Assembly (NCBI GenBank): GCA_036346405.1
Contig: CM070559.1
Location: 43,093,518 to 43,157,517, forward strand
Length of the DNA: 64,000 bases
DNA from: Phyllostachys edulis
Taxonomy: Eukaryota; Streptophyta; Magnoliopsida; Poales; Poaceae
Direction: 5' to 3'
In this document: positions 1 through 11,583 of the stretch, piece by piece
Numbering within the stretch: position 1 is the first letter of the stretch
Layout: every line of letters starts with the position of its first letter
Translations under genes and position numbers: made by a program
Notes under the pieces: generated by a model
The model's input: only the letters and a program-made list of their open reading frames with translations
Databases searched by the model: none
What the model was told of the DNA's origin: nothing

Positions 1-558
1 GAAGGGTGCTAAACACGCTTAAGAATGCATCAAAGCAAGTAATGCTTGTGCCGAATCGAGACTTGACAAAGAAGTAGTCGTGTGATGGCATCTAGTTGGG
101 ACACTGTGTGTGCCCATGAAGTGGTTGACTCGCCAGGACAACATATCAAAGAAAGCCCTTGTTGCGTGCTCGGTTCTTTCTCGCCAGTGGCCCATATGCA
201 TGACGCACATCATGTAGCATGTCTTCTATCCTACTCTCATTGTGGCCGCCATCGTCTGCTTTCTTCCCTTAGCACATCGACCGCTATGTTGTGACTCGCC
301 GTGATACACCCACACGGTATAGCACTGCCCTAAATCCGTATTTGCACAGAGTGCGATCATTGTTACCCTCATTTGTGGCCGTGTGTTCGAACAACGAGAA
401 CAAGGGCACAACACACTCCGCCCATTACTCCTAGCAAATGCTCGATCCACAAAATCATCGACTTTTCCATCCATTCTGGGTACAGTCACCCATCGCTCTC
501 GCCCAAAGGTACATCCAACTACGATCCTCACCATCCTAGTGTGCAAAACATAATGCAT
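1..558 (-). pseudogene. Decayed CACTA TnpD-type transposase, N-terminal part
   Basis: The minus-strand reading frame over 558-226 contains a motif run typical of the transposase-associated N-terminal domain (Pfam Transpos_assoc): a Trp-led start, a DDFVDRAFARS segment and a CPCSRC cysteine pair. Downstream at 213-19 another minus frame carries FFDML and a stretch resembling the segment before the main TNP2 domain. The two pieces lie in different frames with stops between them, so the gene is broken. It continues beyond the left edge. Family assignment is by recognition of motifs; a profile search would settle it. Confidence 0.6.
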
Positions 559-2132
559 ATTTTAATCCAACTTTTATTTATGTCAAAATTACAACTACAG
601 AGCTAGCTAGAAGCTACCCTATGATGCATGCCATATATATGTACACTAAAGCAGATTGACATGAAGACAATATACATGATCAACGGAGCATAAAAACACT
701 TTCTTTCAATATAAATGAATACCATTATAAATGAATACAATTATTTATTAACACGTTAATGTAGCATTATAATGACAGCATATCAATCCACCATAAACTA
801 ACAACACAGAAGAAAATAAGCAAATTTTATTTCTTTTTCCACTTATCCACTACCTTATAGTAGTTCTTGGAGCTGAGGGAGCCGAGGGAGCTGCGGTGGG
901 GAAGATGGCTGCAGCTGTGTGTCGGTGGAGGCAGTCGGCGGGGGAAGCGCCAGGGGAATTGAGATCTACGGCGGCGGCGGAGGAGGAGGAGGAGGCGGCG
1001 GCACTGCAGGCAAGTACCAGAAAACAATCAAGCCCCAGCGAACTGTAGTGTGTACTGACTAGGGACTGTATTGAAAACAAACTAAGCAACAATATCCACA
1101 GAGGATAGCAACTTAAATGTCATAGCAAAAGGCTGACTAGGGACTGTATTGAAAACAAAGTAAGCACATATCTTGCCTGAAAACTAAGGCTGACTGTGGC
1201 AAAAGGGATCACATACCAAAACTGTTATTAGATTACCATTATATTCTGGACTTGATCTTAATTAATTGATTTATCATTTATGGTTTGTTTCTTATTACTA
1301 ATTACTCTTATTAGGCACGTTATCAGTCATTTGGTAAAATGTGCTAAGCTTAGACATGATGCTGACACTCACTGAGATTTACTAAAGGCCCTTCCCTTAC
1401 TAACCTCAAAGATTCAAAAAGCTAACCACTACCAAAAAAATTTGTGGGCAAAGATATATCTCACAAAAAGACAATCTGATCTAACCTAGAGACGACAAAA
1501 TTTAAAATGAGGAAAATTAGCAACTAACAATAGCTGATGTTAACTACAAGACCAGCCAGTTCATTCCATATAATAACTAATGAATCATAGGTTAAATCCA
1601 GAGGTAGCGCACGGATGATGCGCTTAAATGACTTCACCTACCATGATGGATGTTGTGTTTAGGCAATAGATCAATGTAATTGATGTATTCAGATAACTGC
1701 TGGATTGTGATACAAATTGAAGCATTGTATGGATTAAATATCCAGCTTATATTTATCATTCAGCACAAGTATTGGGCCTAATAACTAACAGTGCAGTAAT
1801 ACAAAGCGGTCGCAGTGGTCCCATCATTTTACAACCAGAATGAAGGTCCCTTTTTTTGCTCCCTCTAGAACAAAGTCTAGAGGAATGTATGGTGTCCAAC
1901 TCGTTAATGGAGAAGTGCTATATTTTCTAGTGGTGTATAATTAGTTCCTCACAGAAAGTTTAGATATAATTAGTTCAAAATAAAGCTTGATCAAAGGTTA
2001 GTTTAACAAGAAAGGAAATTAAAAAAGGACAATCATGTGCTGGGTTCTCATCTGAATGGTTAAAATGACCAGCTTATATATGACATAAGACTACAGGGAA
2101 TGATCCAAAGGTCTGGCATTTCACGCGCGCGC

Positions 2133-2174
<42 letters not shown>

Positions 2175-2861
2175 TAAATTAGCTTAGTATGATGAACTAC
2201 GTGGCTATGTTCGACAAATAAGAAGTGTTTGATTCTATGCACACTTAAATTTTAGAGTTCCAATTTTTTCTCTGATTTAAATTTTAGCTATATTTTAGTA
2301 TATATGACACTAGATAAACATTTAGTCATAATTTGCCTGGTGTTCCCTAATCACTTTATAGAACAAAGGGATGCCACAAGCTCCTAATTGGATGCAGGTT
2401 GATAATATCTAGTACATATGTCTACACATACATTGTCTAGAGTGGAATGGTTCCAAAGTCCGAATCCATTATATATGTCCATCCTAATTTGTTTTGTTGA
2501 ACCTGGCCATACTAATTCTAATTCCCTGTTCTTGTCGAAACACAAGACCTTGCATAGCTATCTATCACACCACGACTGATTCCAATTTGACACTCGATTG
2601 GTAACAAAGACAGAAGAAATCAAGGCTTCAATATTCAAACCCATGTACGCACACGTACTAGATATATACTTGCATCTCACTAATCTAGCTACAAACACGG
2701 GCAGCGCTAATCAATTAGAAGACAAGTAATCTAGTGTTAGTCAGCCTAAGCAGAATTGTACTAGTATTATACATGCATGAGATTTTGACCTTCAAGATTG
2801 ACCTCTCAAATCCTATGTATCCTATGTATTACATGCTTAATTAATTATTACGAGGTGGAGT
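559..2861. other. AT-rich interior of the left CACTA element, no supported gene
   Basis: This stretch holds no convincing coding sequence. It contains a short GC-rich patch (about 870-1010) whose open frames are low-complexity Ser/Ala/Pro, and a direct repeat of about 26 bp starting at 1055 and again at 1133. It is probably intron and 5' sequence of the minus-strand transposase gene. Confidence 0.5.
2124..2173. repeat. Compound dinucleotide repeat (CG)n(TG)n
   Basis: About five CG units run directly into roughly twenty TG units. A simple microsatellite; alternating purine-pyrimidine DNA of this kind can adopt Z-DNA. Confidence 0.95.
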
Positions 2862-3300
2862 CGGGGCTTACCTCGCCGGACCGAGGATCCGCAGAGCAGC
2901 CGGAGGGGGCGGCGCCGGTCGGAGGAGGGAGCCGGGGGAGGCGGAGTCGGGCGGCGCCAAGGAGGACGGAGCCGGGAGGCGGAGTCGGGCGGCGCGGCCG
3001 GAGGAGGGAGCCAGGGAGGCGGAGTCGGGCGGTGCCGGGAGGCGGAGTGCAGGCGCCAGGCTGGCGACCTGAGCTGGGAGGCGGAGTCGGGCAGGCCGGC
3101 CGGAGGACTGAGCCGGGAGGCGGAGTCGGGCAGCGCCAAGGGACTGAGCCGGGAGGCGGAGTCGGGCAGGCCGTGAAGGACTGAGCCGGGAGGCGGAGTC
3201 GGGCAGCCGGCCGAGGACAGAGCCGGGAGGCGGAGTCGGGCGGCCCGGAGGAGGAGGGAGCCAAGGAGGCGGAGCGGGGCGGCGCTGGCCGGAGGAGGTC
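2862..3300. repeat. GC-rich minisatellite inside the left CACTA element
   Basis: A core of GGAGGCGGAGTCGGGC recurs about ten times at irregular 30-60 bp spacing, with related spacers. Long open frames across it (Pro/Ser-rich on minus, Gly/Arg-rich on plus) are by-products of the repeat. Its place just inside the subterminal repeats is where first exons and promoters of grass CACTA genes lie. Confidence 0.8.
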
Positions 3301-3529
3301 GGGCGGCGCCGAGGGAGGTGGGGAGGAGACGAGGGGAGGCGCGAGGGTGCAAGGCGGCGTAACGAGGGGTGACGGCAGCGGCGGAGGCGGTGGAGGCGGC
3401 GGAGGACGGGGAGGGAGCGGCGCCGTGGGGGGATTGGGAGAGGGGAGCAGTGCGCGGGGGGTTTTGGGGAACGGAAGGGTTAGAAACGAACGGGCGCACA
3501 TGTGGGGAAAAAAATGGCGTGACCGGATG

Positions 3530-3759
3530 TTTTATCTCCCGAGTGTCTGTAACGAATGACACTCGGGAAATTATTTTTCCCCGTTGCTCGCGTCAAAGTT
3601 TCCCGAGTGTCCGGTCGGACACTCGGGAAATGTAAGTTTCCCGAGTGTTTTCTTCGATTACCGAGTGTTTCGTAAGGCACTCGGGAAGGTCCCGAGTGTA
3701 TTATTCAAAACACTCGGGAAACTTCTGAGCACTCGGGAAATTAGACGATTCTGGTAGTG
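3530..3759. repeat. CACTA subterminal repeats and terminal inverted repeat
   Basis: The motif TTCCCGAGTG and its complement CACTCGGGAA occur about ten times in both orientations and end at the terminus TTCTGGTAGTG (3749-3759). In this superfamily such arrays are the binding sites of the TnpA-type accessory protein. Confidence 0.9.
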
Positions 3760-4191
3760 TATGTAGCATTAGGAAACGATCTTCACCGTCTGATAAAAAA
3801 AATAAAAGGTCGAGATCAAAGCCATAATGTATCTGCTATAATGTTTTTCGATACACCACAATCGCTACAACAAATATTTCACTGTTACTATAATACCACT
3901 ACAAAATGTTGTACACACTCATATAATACTGTTTATACAGTAAATCTAGTAATACAGAGGATCCGGATTCCAACCCTTGAGCTAACAGGAGCGCTACCTC
4001 CGGCCTTTCCCCAGCTACGAGAACCTAACCACGCCAAACAGCCAGGACGACAGTGTGCGTCCATGCCTGCACCACCAAACACTGCATGTGCACACCGATG
4101 GGCACGGAGCTGCTCCCAACAATGACTTCCGTGGTACAGAGTAAACGCCTCCCGCGACTCGACGCGCAAAGCTAGCCATCTGCAAGCCAAG

Positions 4192-4229
4192 CCGAGAAAG
4201 TTCGTGCACTCCGAGAAAGTTCGTGCACT
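4192..4229. repeat. 19-bp perfect tandem duplication
   Basis: CCGAGAAAGTTCGTGCACT occurs twice in immediate succession, about 65 bp upstream of a TATA box, so it may double a regulatory site or simply be a replication slip. Confidence 0.9.
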
Positions 4230-4292
4230 CCCTGTGCATATGAAGCATTGAGCACTCTCATTGCCACTGAACACGGCGGGCAGATGGCAAGC

Positions 4293-4300
4293 TATAAAAG
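4293..4300 (+). promoter_or_regulatory. Putative TATA box of an orphan promoter
   Basis: TATAAAAG sits in a GC-mixed context and is followed by a leader-like stretch. No intact reading frame follows, so if this was a promoter its gene has been lost or displaced. Sequence inspection only. Confidence 0.35.
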
Positions 4301-4699
4301 CCAAACTAGCAAGTAGGCAGCACGGAATTGGTGAACAGAAACATTGAACAATTTTCTCAAGTACAAAGCAGAGAGATTGTTACGGCCATACCTTTACGCG
4401 ATGCGATGCATGCATGCACAATCGCACGTTGTTGGTATGGCTACATTCCATTTGTTAGCAATCCATTTCATGCACCATACTCACTTTTGCATACCATATA
4501 TACAAAAATAGACCGTGACCAGGATGGTTACGAGAGGTCTAAGAAGTGATCAAAGTGGTCATGAGCTGCCTTCAAAGAACTTGTTTACTTATATATTAAT
4601 CTTTCAATTTGTACTTTGCAATCTACTTACTGTATTTCCAATCAATATTGCTTTTTGCAAAGTAACCATAAAGACCTCCTTGTCAAGCCTTGCATAAAT

Positions 4700-4975
4700 A
4701 ATATTTGCATACATTTTCCTACGGCTTGATGAGTACATTCAAAGTACTCACGGCTTGTGCCCTCTGGTTGATCAGCAACTGAAGAAGACCTCCCTGGGTA
4801 CTCCGATCTCTTTGAAGATGAGGACTTTGAAGGCTTTGCGTGCTAGGATGTCCTCCACTCTATTGCCTATGGGCATGTCGAATGGCCTCCACGTGTTCTT
4901 TTGTATCCGTTGTGAGCTCTTTTGTTGTAGCTCTGTGCGGCAGACCTCTGTAAAAAGCTTGACCATAAGATCTTT
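4700..4975 (+). repeat. Gypsy-type LTR fragment, left of the CACTA insertion
   Basis: Positions near 4857-4890 resemble the stretch near 63915-63950 and the 28975-29000 part of the intact LTR (a conserved 'attgcctatgggc' block). The matching continuation lies at 10119-10248, so the LTR remnant was split by the CACTA element. The left limit is approximate. Confidence 0.5.
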
Positions 4976-5310
4976 CACTACTAGAAACCACGATATTCCC
5001 TAGGGCTGATTTTACTAGGGAACACTCTAAAAACAGTAGGGAACACTTTTCCCTAGTGTGTTTCGTAGGGAACAATTCCTTGGGAAAAGAACGTGGGGAA
5101 CAAGAAAGTGCCCTGCGGTTTCCTTAAACAACCGTAGGGGAATATATGTTCCCTACGGTTTAAGACCGTAGGGAAACTAGCTGACATGGCATGGTGTCCA
5201 GCGTGTAACCAGTGTTTCCCTACGTTTTTGGGCTTGGCTTTACCGTAGGGAACTTAGACATGTTTCCCTACGGTTTTTTTACTTCACTTCACCGTAGGGA
5301 ACTTGTATAT
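4976..5310. repeat. Left subterminal repeats of the 5.1-kb CACTA element
   Basis: CCCTACGG and CCGTAGGG motifs alternate in both orientations over about 330 bp next to the terminus; the matching right-end array is at 9870-10115. Confidence 0.9.
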
Positions 5311-5689
5311 ATAATATTTTTTACAGCCCCTATAAAAATGATTTCCTACTGAATTTGAGTATTTTATAGCACCATATATATAAAGCACAAGGTCTAAACA
5401 TTCTCTAGCAACATTTAAATATTTTACCACATGAATAATACAACTCAAAACATCGCCACACCTAACAATATCACCAAAACACCACCAAGCCACATATCAT
5501 AAAGATATTGCTAATATTGTCACAAATACAAAATTCAAGACAAATATAGCTATTCCTCCTAAAAGGTTTGTAGCATGCTAACATGAAAATGTGACATAAA
5601 GGTTATCCAACAAAATGAGGTACATTCACCACTTGCATCAAAGTTCATACATCCATCTGGTTGAAATATTTCCGTAAACTCTTCTAATG

Positions 5690-5852
5690 TGGCTGACATC
5701 AAAATGGGGTAAGACCACTATCCAAATCAGGGGAATAGCTCCCGCCAGCACTACCAGATGCGTTGACATAGCCTCCAAACATTCCTTGAGCAATTCTACT
5801 CAATGTTTCATCGGGATTCTCTTCTCCGTAGTTTGAACTAATGGTATGTGCC
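5690..5852 (-). pseudogene. Possible CACTA accessory (TnpA-like) C-terminal exon
   Basis: On the minus strand a TTGCAG splice-acceptor-like site near 5853 opens a frame rich in Gly/Ser with segments ENPDETLSRIAQ and GGYVNASGSAGG. Its place near the left end of the element is where the accessory gene's last exon is expected. Identity rests on position and composition only. Confidence 0.3.
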
Positions 5853-7539
5853 TGCAAGACAAGAATTTGAATATAGAATTAAAAAATAGAAAAATAATAG
5901 TCACTAAATGACAAAAAAGATGTAGGGTGTTGCAAATTGATGTGATAAGTATATATTACTAAATGCTCAATTGATCTTAGGACAACATAAACACAGGATT
6001 GAATGTGCCAAAGATTGTACACATAAAGAATGGTTGTGGCCTTGTGTGAGTTATGTCAATTGTAGTATATTTATTAACCTTGCTCGTGGAAACCTTATGG
6101 CAGCGCAACAGGCTACAATGCTTATAAGTAATAACCATTCGCAGCAGGTGGGAAGCAACACAAGAGAGGTAGAATTTGGCTAGACAGGCCATCTAATATG
6201 GTCATTGTGGGACAATGGAGGTCTCTTTTAGCTTTTGGCAAGAATAAGACATGGAGTTAAACTGGAATACAACAGGGTAGTATTGACATGGTTGTGATGC
6301 TATGAAACTACAAAATGGGCATAAATCTATTTCAATCAGAAGTGACTCTGTGAACCAAAGTCTGATACTATTCATGTAAAATGTACGTCTGTACACAATG
6401 TCTCATACTAAAATAACCAATACAAAGGGCACAAATTAGGGTGAACCAAAATTAATATTGAGAGCAACTAGCAACAAGAACCAAACCACATGGAGAAGAA
6501 CCACATGGTTCTTTAACTACCAAAACAACCACAAACCAACTACTTCAAGGGGAAGTGCAGCAAGTGCTTGTCTTTGCAAAATAGCCTACATTTGGATCCA
6601 GTGACACATGCAGATTCAAACTGAAAGTAAACCAAGCAGATTGAAACTGATATCGAAGGAATGCTACATTAAGATGATGAGCTGTTCAATACTAGTACTC
6701 ATCACATTCATATATCTCGACAAATCAAGACCATTTAACAATTATGCAATCGGTTTCAAAATCCATACTCGTTTCAAAAAGAAAGAATGTAGAGCCGGGA
6801 TGGGATCTGCTGATAAAGTTGTTGTAATCTTGAGGTGTGTCTGCTTATGTTTTACACCCTAATTTATTAATTTGGCTTGCCATTTCCCCCAGTAAACCTC
6901 TTTTATCCGGATATTAATTGTTTGATCCCGCTTGATATTGCTGCAATAGCACTGACCTTTCCTTTTTTTTTTTTTTTTTTCAGATGATGGTCGTAGAAAA
7001 GCTAGCTTTAAGGCGGATCGATCCCGACACATCTACATCACTACATGCATGACTAGGTGTACACTTCCTTTCTAGAAGACCGAGCTTATGCACATTCATA
7101 CAAGCCCGCAATGAAGTGTAGTATTAATTTACATCCATCCATGGATACGATCTCCGCTCAAAAATTGAAGTTTCTTTTAAAAAAAAGTGAAGTCAAACCC
7201 TTGTTGTAACTTTGACAAACAAGACTATATTTACAAAATTATTCAGACTTGTTATTTAAAATAAATATACGATTGATTCAAGTTACCAAAGATTTTCCAC
7301 AATATGTTACTAACAAGCCTTACGTGTATATCATATCATTATCAAAACCGATGGCCAAATGCCCTGTATCTGCGCACTCGACCAGTCTCGATGTTGGGGT
7401 TTATGGGCTTGGCCATATATAATTCTAAATAAATCCTAGGAAAATCCTAGGAATGGATGTGGAGTGGCTCCCGCACTATAAAAAAATGAGAAGCAGCATA
7501 TATCTGCCAGAAAAGGGTTGATAGGACTGCACCATTTTA
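5853..7539. other. CACTA interior without recognisable coding sequence
   Basis: AT-rich DNA with short random frames and a poly-T run near 6962-6980. The TNP2 core, DUF4216 and DUF4218 segments found in elements A and B were not seen here, suggesting internal deletion. Confidence 0.45.
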
Positions 7540-7882
7540 CTAGATAGGGACCATATGAAAAAAACTTTTCATCTAAGCGGTCAGCAGTGTTATAAGTCTC
7601 TTCTAATGTAAATGACCTAATAGGACGCTCACCATGCTCAGTCCATCTGGTGTAACTAGGCATAAATCCTCTTTGACAAAGATGCATGCTCATCGTGTTT
7701 TTCTTCCGTCTAATTCTATTGCGACAAACTGAACAAGGACATACTACTCCAAATTTTTCAGCATTAGAAACTCTATCAAAAGCATAATCCAAGAAAGCAT
7801 TTGTGTTGCGCACCCACTCTTGGGAATGACAGCCATTATCATTCCATCCATTGTACATCCAACCACGGTCTTCTACCGACAT
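7540..7882 (-). pseudogene. TnpD-type transposase N-terminal exon (Transpos_assoc domain)
   Basis: A minus-strand frame starting at the Met at 7882 gives about 110 residues with the domain's usual landmarks: an early GWMYNG, NAFLDYAF, a CPCSVCRN cysteine pair and MHLCQRGFMPSYTRW. This domain precedes the TNP2 transposase in plant CACTA elements. The exon probably ends near 7540 at a GT-containing site; later codons in the same frame look like intron. The longer upstream extension to 8044 is likely intron too. No downstream transposase core was found. Confidence 0.75.
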
Positions 7883-8999
7883 GTTTAATGTTGCAGCAAC
7901 AAACTGAAATGTATTTACTCCTATTAAGAAAAGACAAACTGCAATCTGAAAGAATGCTTGTTTAGATATTTCATAGAAACCCAGCCACAATACAAATAAA
8001 ATATTATGATTGCAGACTTGCAAAAAAAAATGCATGACATGCAAACTTACTTGCGGATGCTATTGGTGTACGTAGAGGTTCTATCCTTGGTAACTTACTA
8101 AACTTCGATCCCCTTTAGATCACCCTTTTATCAGTAAATGTCACAGAGATGATCCAAGGATAAGAAGAAAATGACCTGTAAAACAAAGATAAGATAGAAT
8201 AATAGTTAGAAAGATCAAGTGTCTTTCATTGTTGGTTTTTTGTTTAGAAGAGTACTTCTGAATATTAGGTGTAGGTGGAGACTGTTGCCTCTGGATAATC
8301 TTTTCATTTTTGTAAATACTTATACCCTGATGGTACAATAGCTCTATCAAAATTTAGTTTCGAACCATATGATTCTCTAGTTGTACTCTTTAACATATAA
8401 AAAGAAGAACGATCTGTACGAGCATTTTTTAATAAAAAAAAACAAAAACACAGAGAGGCCATTTATATGTCAAGACTTCGTTTCAATGAACTAATATAGA
8501 CATATTTACATGATTTTACGGGAAAAAGCGGATGCCACGCAGTCCGAAGCTGGTGGAGATTAGTAACTGATATACGAGTTGTCTACACTAAAATCTACAC
8601 ATGTGCGACATCAAAATGGCTGAAACAACAACAAAAAGAAGTGAACAAACAAGTCCACCTGAATGCACAGAACATTGTGAGGCAAGATGACTCATATCAG
8701 ATGACACAGAAGCATTTTTCCGAAGTGAAGGAACATTGCTAGCAACATCAGAGCCTGTGAAGAAAATAAAGGATGGATAAACAATACGGAAAATAGAATA
8801 TTGTTCATCTCACATTTGATAACTAAACCAACAAGTATATTACCTAGATCTCAAATCAGATTGCTCTTCCGACGGTGCAATGATTACGCATAAGTGTTTC
8901 ATGCAAAATGTAACAAGAACAAGTCAAAATCTCCAAAACTTCAAAGAACCACATTGCATTATTTTTCCGAACACGCAAGAGACTATGGAACACGCGAGG
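7883..8999. other. CACTA interior, likely intron
   Basis: AT-rich sequence between the transposase exon and the GC-rich first-exon zone, without a supported reading frame. Confidence 0.4.
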
Positions 9000-9760
9000 G
9001 CGTTGTCGACGTCACTGGCCTCGAGCGCGCGGTGGGCGCGGATGCGCGAGCTGTAGGACGAAGACGAGGATGGGGCGGAGGCGGTGGTCGACGAGGCGGT
9101 GGTCGACGAGCGCGGGAGGAGGCCTTGGCGGTGGTCGAGGCCTTGGCGGAGGAACACGCAAAGGCGTCGTCGACGCCGCCGCCCCAGCCTTGCGCGGCGC
9201 GCGGATGAGGATCTTGCGACCGTAGGGCGAAGACGAGGATGGGGCGGAGGAGGAGGTGGAGGTGGCGGTGGTGGTGGAGGAGGAGGACAGGAGGAGGGCG
9301 GCGGCAGGAGGCGGGAGCACGACGATGCGGTCGGATCTGGCGCAAGAGAGGATTTGGGAGCGGCGGGCGTTAGGCGGCGGGAGGATTTGGGGCGGCGGGC
9401 GTTAGGCGGCGGGAGGCGGGAGGAGGTGGGAGCGGAGGATTGGCGGCGGCGTTAAGGCGGCGGGAGCGGGAGGAGGTGGGAGCGGGAGGATTGGGGCGGC
9501 GGAAGGATTTGGGGCGGCGGGCGGATTTGGGGCGGGAGTTGGGGCGGAGGGAGCGGAGGAGGTGGGAGCGAGAGGATGGGGCGGCAAGCGCTGGGGCGGC
9601 GGGAGCGGGAGGAGGTGGGAGCGAGAGGAAGGGGGGCGGCGGGCGTTGGGGCGGCGGGAGCGGGAGGAGGTGGGAGCGGGAGGATTGGGGGCGGCGGAAG
9701 CGGGAGGATGGGGGCGGCGGGCGTTGGGGCGGCGGGATTTTCCAAAGTGAAGGAGGATTG
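9000..9760. repeat. GC-rich repeat zone of the 5.1-kb CACTA element
   Basis: GGCGGCGGGAGCGGGAGGAGGTGGGAGCG-type units repeat irregularly, and a short tandem 'gaggcggtggtcgac' block lies near 9085-9110. The many long frames on both strands are compositional. The position corresponds to promoter and first exon of the minus-strand gene. Confidence 0.75.
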
Positions 9761-9869
9761 GGGGCAGAGCAGACTTTTTGGTGTGTGCGCAGTCCAGTTT
9801 GGGTGGAGCCGCGGAGGAGGGGAAAATTTCCCGCGGGCGCTAAAATTTTTTCGGAGGGCAAATGAAATT

Positions 9870-10115
9870 TATGTCCCTACGGTTTTTCAGCCACACCGTA
9901 GGGAACATTTCCACCTCAGCGCCCACTCCATGCTGGCAGAGGCCATGCGGGCCCTCCCTCCGGATTTCCCTACGAATTGTATTAAACTATAGGGAACATA
10001 TGTTTTCCCTACGGCTTTTTGATCTCACCATAGGGATATATTCTTTCCCTTGGTTTAGATTTCCACTACTAGGGAAATAATAAAACGGTAGGGAACATAG
10101 GGATTTCTAGTAGTG
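9870..10115. repeat. Right subterminal repeats and terminal inverted repeat of the 5.1-kb CACTA
   Basis: CCCTACGGTTTTT and CCGTAGGGAAC motifs in both orientations, ending in TTTCTAGTAGTG. Confidence 0.9.
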
Positions 10116-10118
10116 TTT

Positions 10119-10248
10119 TGTTGTTGTTCTTGTTAATTTGTCTGCTTCATCTATAGTTTGTTGTATGGCTGTGATCACATTGTTGTTAAACTGTGTGGAC
10201 TAGAGATTGATCGTGGGACTAGTCCAGTTTGCACAGTGGGTCCCGGGG
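10119..10248 (+). repeat. Gypsy-type LTR fragment, right of the CACTA insertion
   Basis: The block around 10185-10240 (actgtgtggactag, gggactagtccag, then gcacag) closely matches the end of the intact LTR at 29140-29215. It is the continuation of the 4700-4975 fragment. Confidence 0.6.
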
Positions 10249-10249
10249 G

Positions 10250-11170
10250 TTGTTTAACCAGGGCATGCCATTTAGGTCACGAGGAAGACAAGATCACGAA
10301 GAGACAGATTCGGGAGCGCTGGATTGTCATATGCTTTGAGAAGCGCGCGTGAGTGACAGAGTGAGAGACCTATTTGTGTGTGGTCTTAATGGGTGCTCGC
10401 TGTGGTTTCTCTCTAGTCTTAGCCTCCACTATATAGGGGGTGGTGCATGGTTTGCACACCAACTAAACCTAGCTAGGAATCCTAATTTGATATTTGGGGA
10501 AAGGTGGTGAGATGGTAAAAGGCTAGGGTTTGAGAGATGTATTGAGAGAAATTTTGTGGGATTGAGTGCTCATGAGTGAGGTTGTGTCCTCCATATTGGA
10601 GTGGCTTTAAACCCTCAATTTCTCAATATCAATCCAAGCAAATTCGTGTAAAGATGATTTGTCTCTTGTTCTTGCTCTCTTTCTTGATATTTTGGGTTCT
10701 TGTGTTCTGGGGGATTTGCCTTAGTCTTTTGCTGTGATCTAGCTTGTTAGGACTTGTGCAAGTTGATCTAAGGTCATGTTGACCATCTATTATCAACAAG
10801 CATGTCTTTAGATCAAGTTTTAGTTTGCACCCGGTTTTGAGCCATCTTCCACTCAAACAAGAAATTATTGGAATATTGCCTATGATTGTCTAGATCTTCG
10901 ATCTCAATAGGTTCATTATCTTTTTGTTGTGTTGTATCTGAAATTTATAGTGATTTGGATTCGTAGATCAAAAGTTAGGCCAATATGTGAATATGAAATC
11001 GTGATGATTTTTCTGTCAGATTGAGAAGAGGTCAGACTGCCCTTGAGATTGGTCAGTCTGCTTGAGCGGTCAGACCACCCATTACATGACGGTCAGATTG
11101 CCCGTGTGGGGATTGGGGATTGATAGTTGAGCTTCTTGATTTTAGCTCAATTCTTCCACTATGATTTTTA
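10250..11170 (+). repeat. LTR-like retroelement remnant, possibly Copia type
   Basis: A TATA-like CTATATAGG at about 10430 is followed by leader-like sequence and, at 11030-11110, by repeated 'ggtcaga-ctgcc' motifs of a kind common in grass retrotransposon LTRs. No coding domain or second LTR copy is in the window. Assignment is tentative. Confidence 0.35.
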
Positions 11171-11583
11171 GATATTGATTTTCATGGCTTCACATAGATA
11201 TTTGAGTGAAAAAAAAAGTATAATTTGGAAAAAAAAATAACAAAAGTGAGCTCTATTCACTGCTCTGGTCTCTAGCACGGTCTAAGAGGGCCACTAGTCT
11301 AATATCTGACTACTCTCTAGTACACACGTACGTTCGAGTCCTGCCGCCCAGTTCGTACAAGATAATCATGCAACTGAGTTGTCTAATGAGCATTTGATGA
11401 TTTGATCCAATGGTTATTTGATTCCAAAGCACAGAAAACCGAACGACCTCCCAACCTCTCCTTCTACCTCTTTAAATGACGACGTAGCCCTCTCCACTTC
11501 CTCTTGGGGCTCGATCCGAGCAAAATTGATCGCAGATATCAGCTGCATCAATTCCGCCCGTAGTATCTCAACATCACTCTCCA

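Larger units (their letters stand above)
1..3759 (-). mobile_element. CACTA (En/Spm) transposon, right part; left part lies outside the window
   Basis: Read on the minus strand the element begins at 3759 with CACTACCAGAA, followed by about 230 bp of subterminal repeats (CACTCGGGAA and its complement), then a GC-rich repeated zone, a long AT-rich stretch and, near the left edge, a decayed TnpD-type transposase start. Subterminal repeats next to a CACTA terminus are the family hallmark. The other terminus is not in the window, so the target duplication cannot be tested; the three bases outside the visible end are TAT. The gene order (GC-rich zone near the terminus, transposase further in) matches the other CACTA elements here. 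Confidence 0.85.
3760..4699. other. Non-repetitive-looking DNA without a supported gene
   Basis: Short open frames are present but none resembles a known protein. The part up to 4330 looks like a promoter: a 19-bp perfect tandem duplication at 4192-4229 and a TATA box at 4293. Downstream of it no coding sequence survives before retroelement-like sequence begins near 4700. Confidence 0.4.
4976..10115 (-). mobile_element. CACTA transposon, 5140 bp, both ends and target duplication present
   Basis: Terminal inverted repeats are CACTACTAGAAA at 4976 and the complement TTTCTAGTAGTG ending at 10115. The three bases outside are TTT on both sides (4973-4975, 10116-10118), the 3-bp duplication expected for CACTA. 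Both ends carry arrays of CCCTACGGTTT and its complement. Genes run on the minus strand: GC-rich zone near the right end, one recognisable transposase exon at 7540-7882, and an accessory-like exon near the left end. The catalytic core of the transposase was not seen, so the copy is non-autonomous. Confidence 0.95.

Noticed and set aside
1427..1440. CACTACC at 1427 as a possible left terminus for the 3759 CACTA end
   Set aside because: Following sequence does not match the terminus at 3759, no shared 3-bp flank, no subterminal repeats nearby, and transposase pieces lie further left.
2837..3562. 241- and 217-codon minus-strand frames
   Set aside because: They cross the minisatellite and the subterminal repeats, so they reflect repeat composition rather than a gene.
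3895..3910. CACTACAAAATG near 3895 as another CACTA terminus
   Set aside because: No subterminal repeat array and no partner end found.
9012..9992. Several long open frames on both strands in the GC-rich zone
   Set aside because: They are Pro/Arg/Gly/Ser low-complexity products of a GC-rich repeat; six frames are open at once and none shows a domain.
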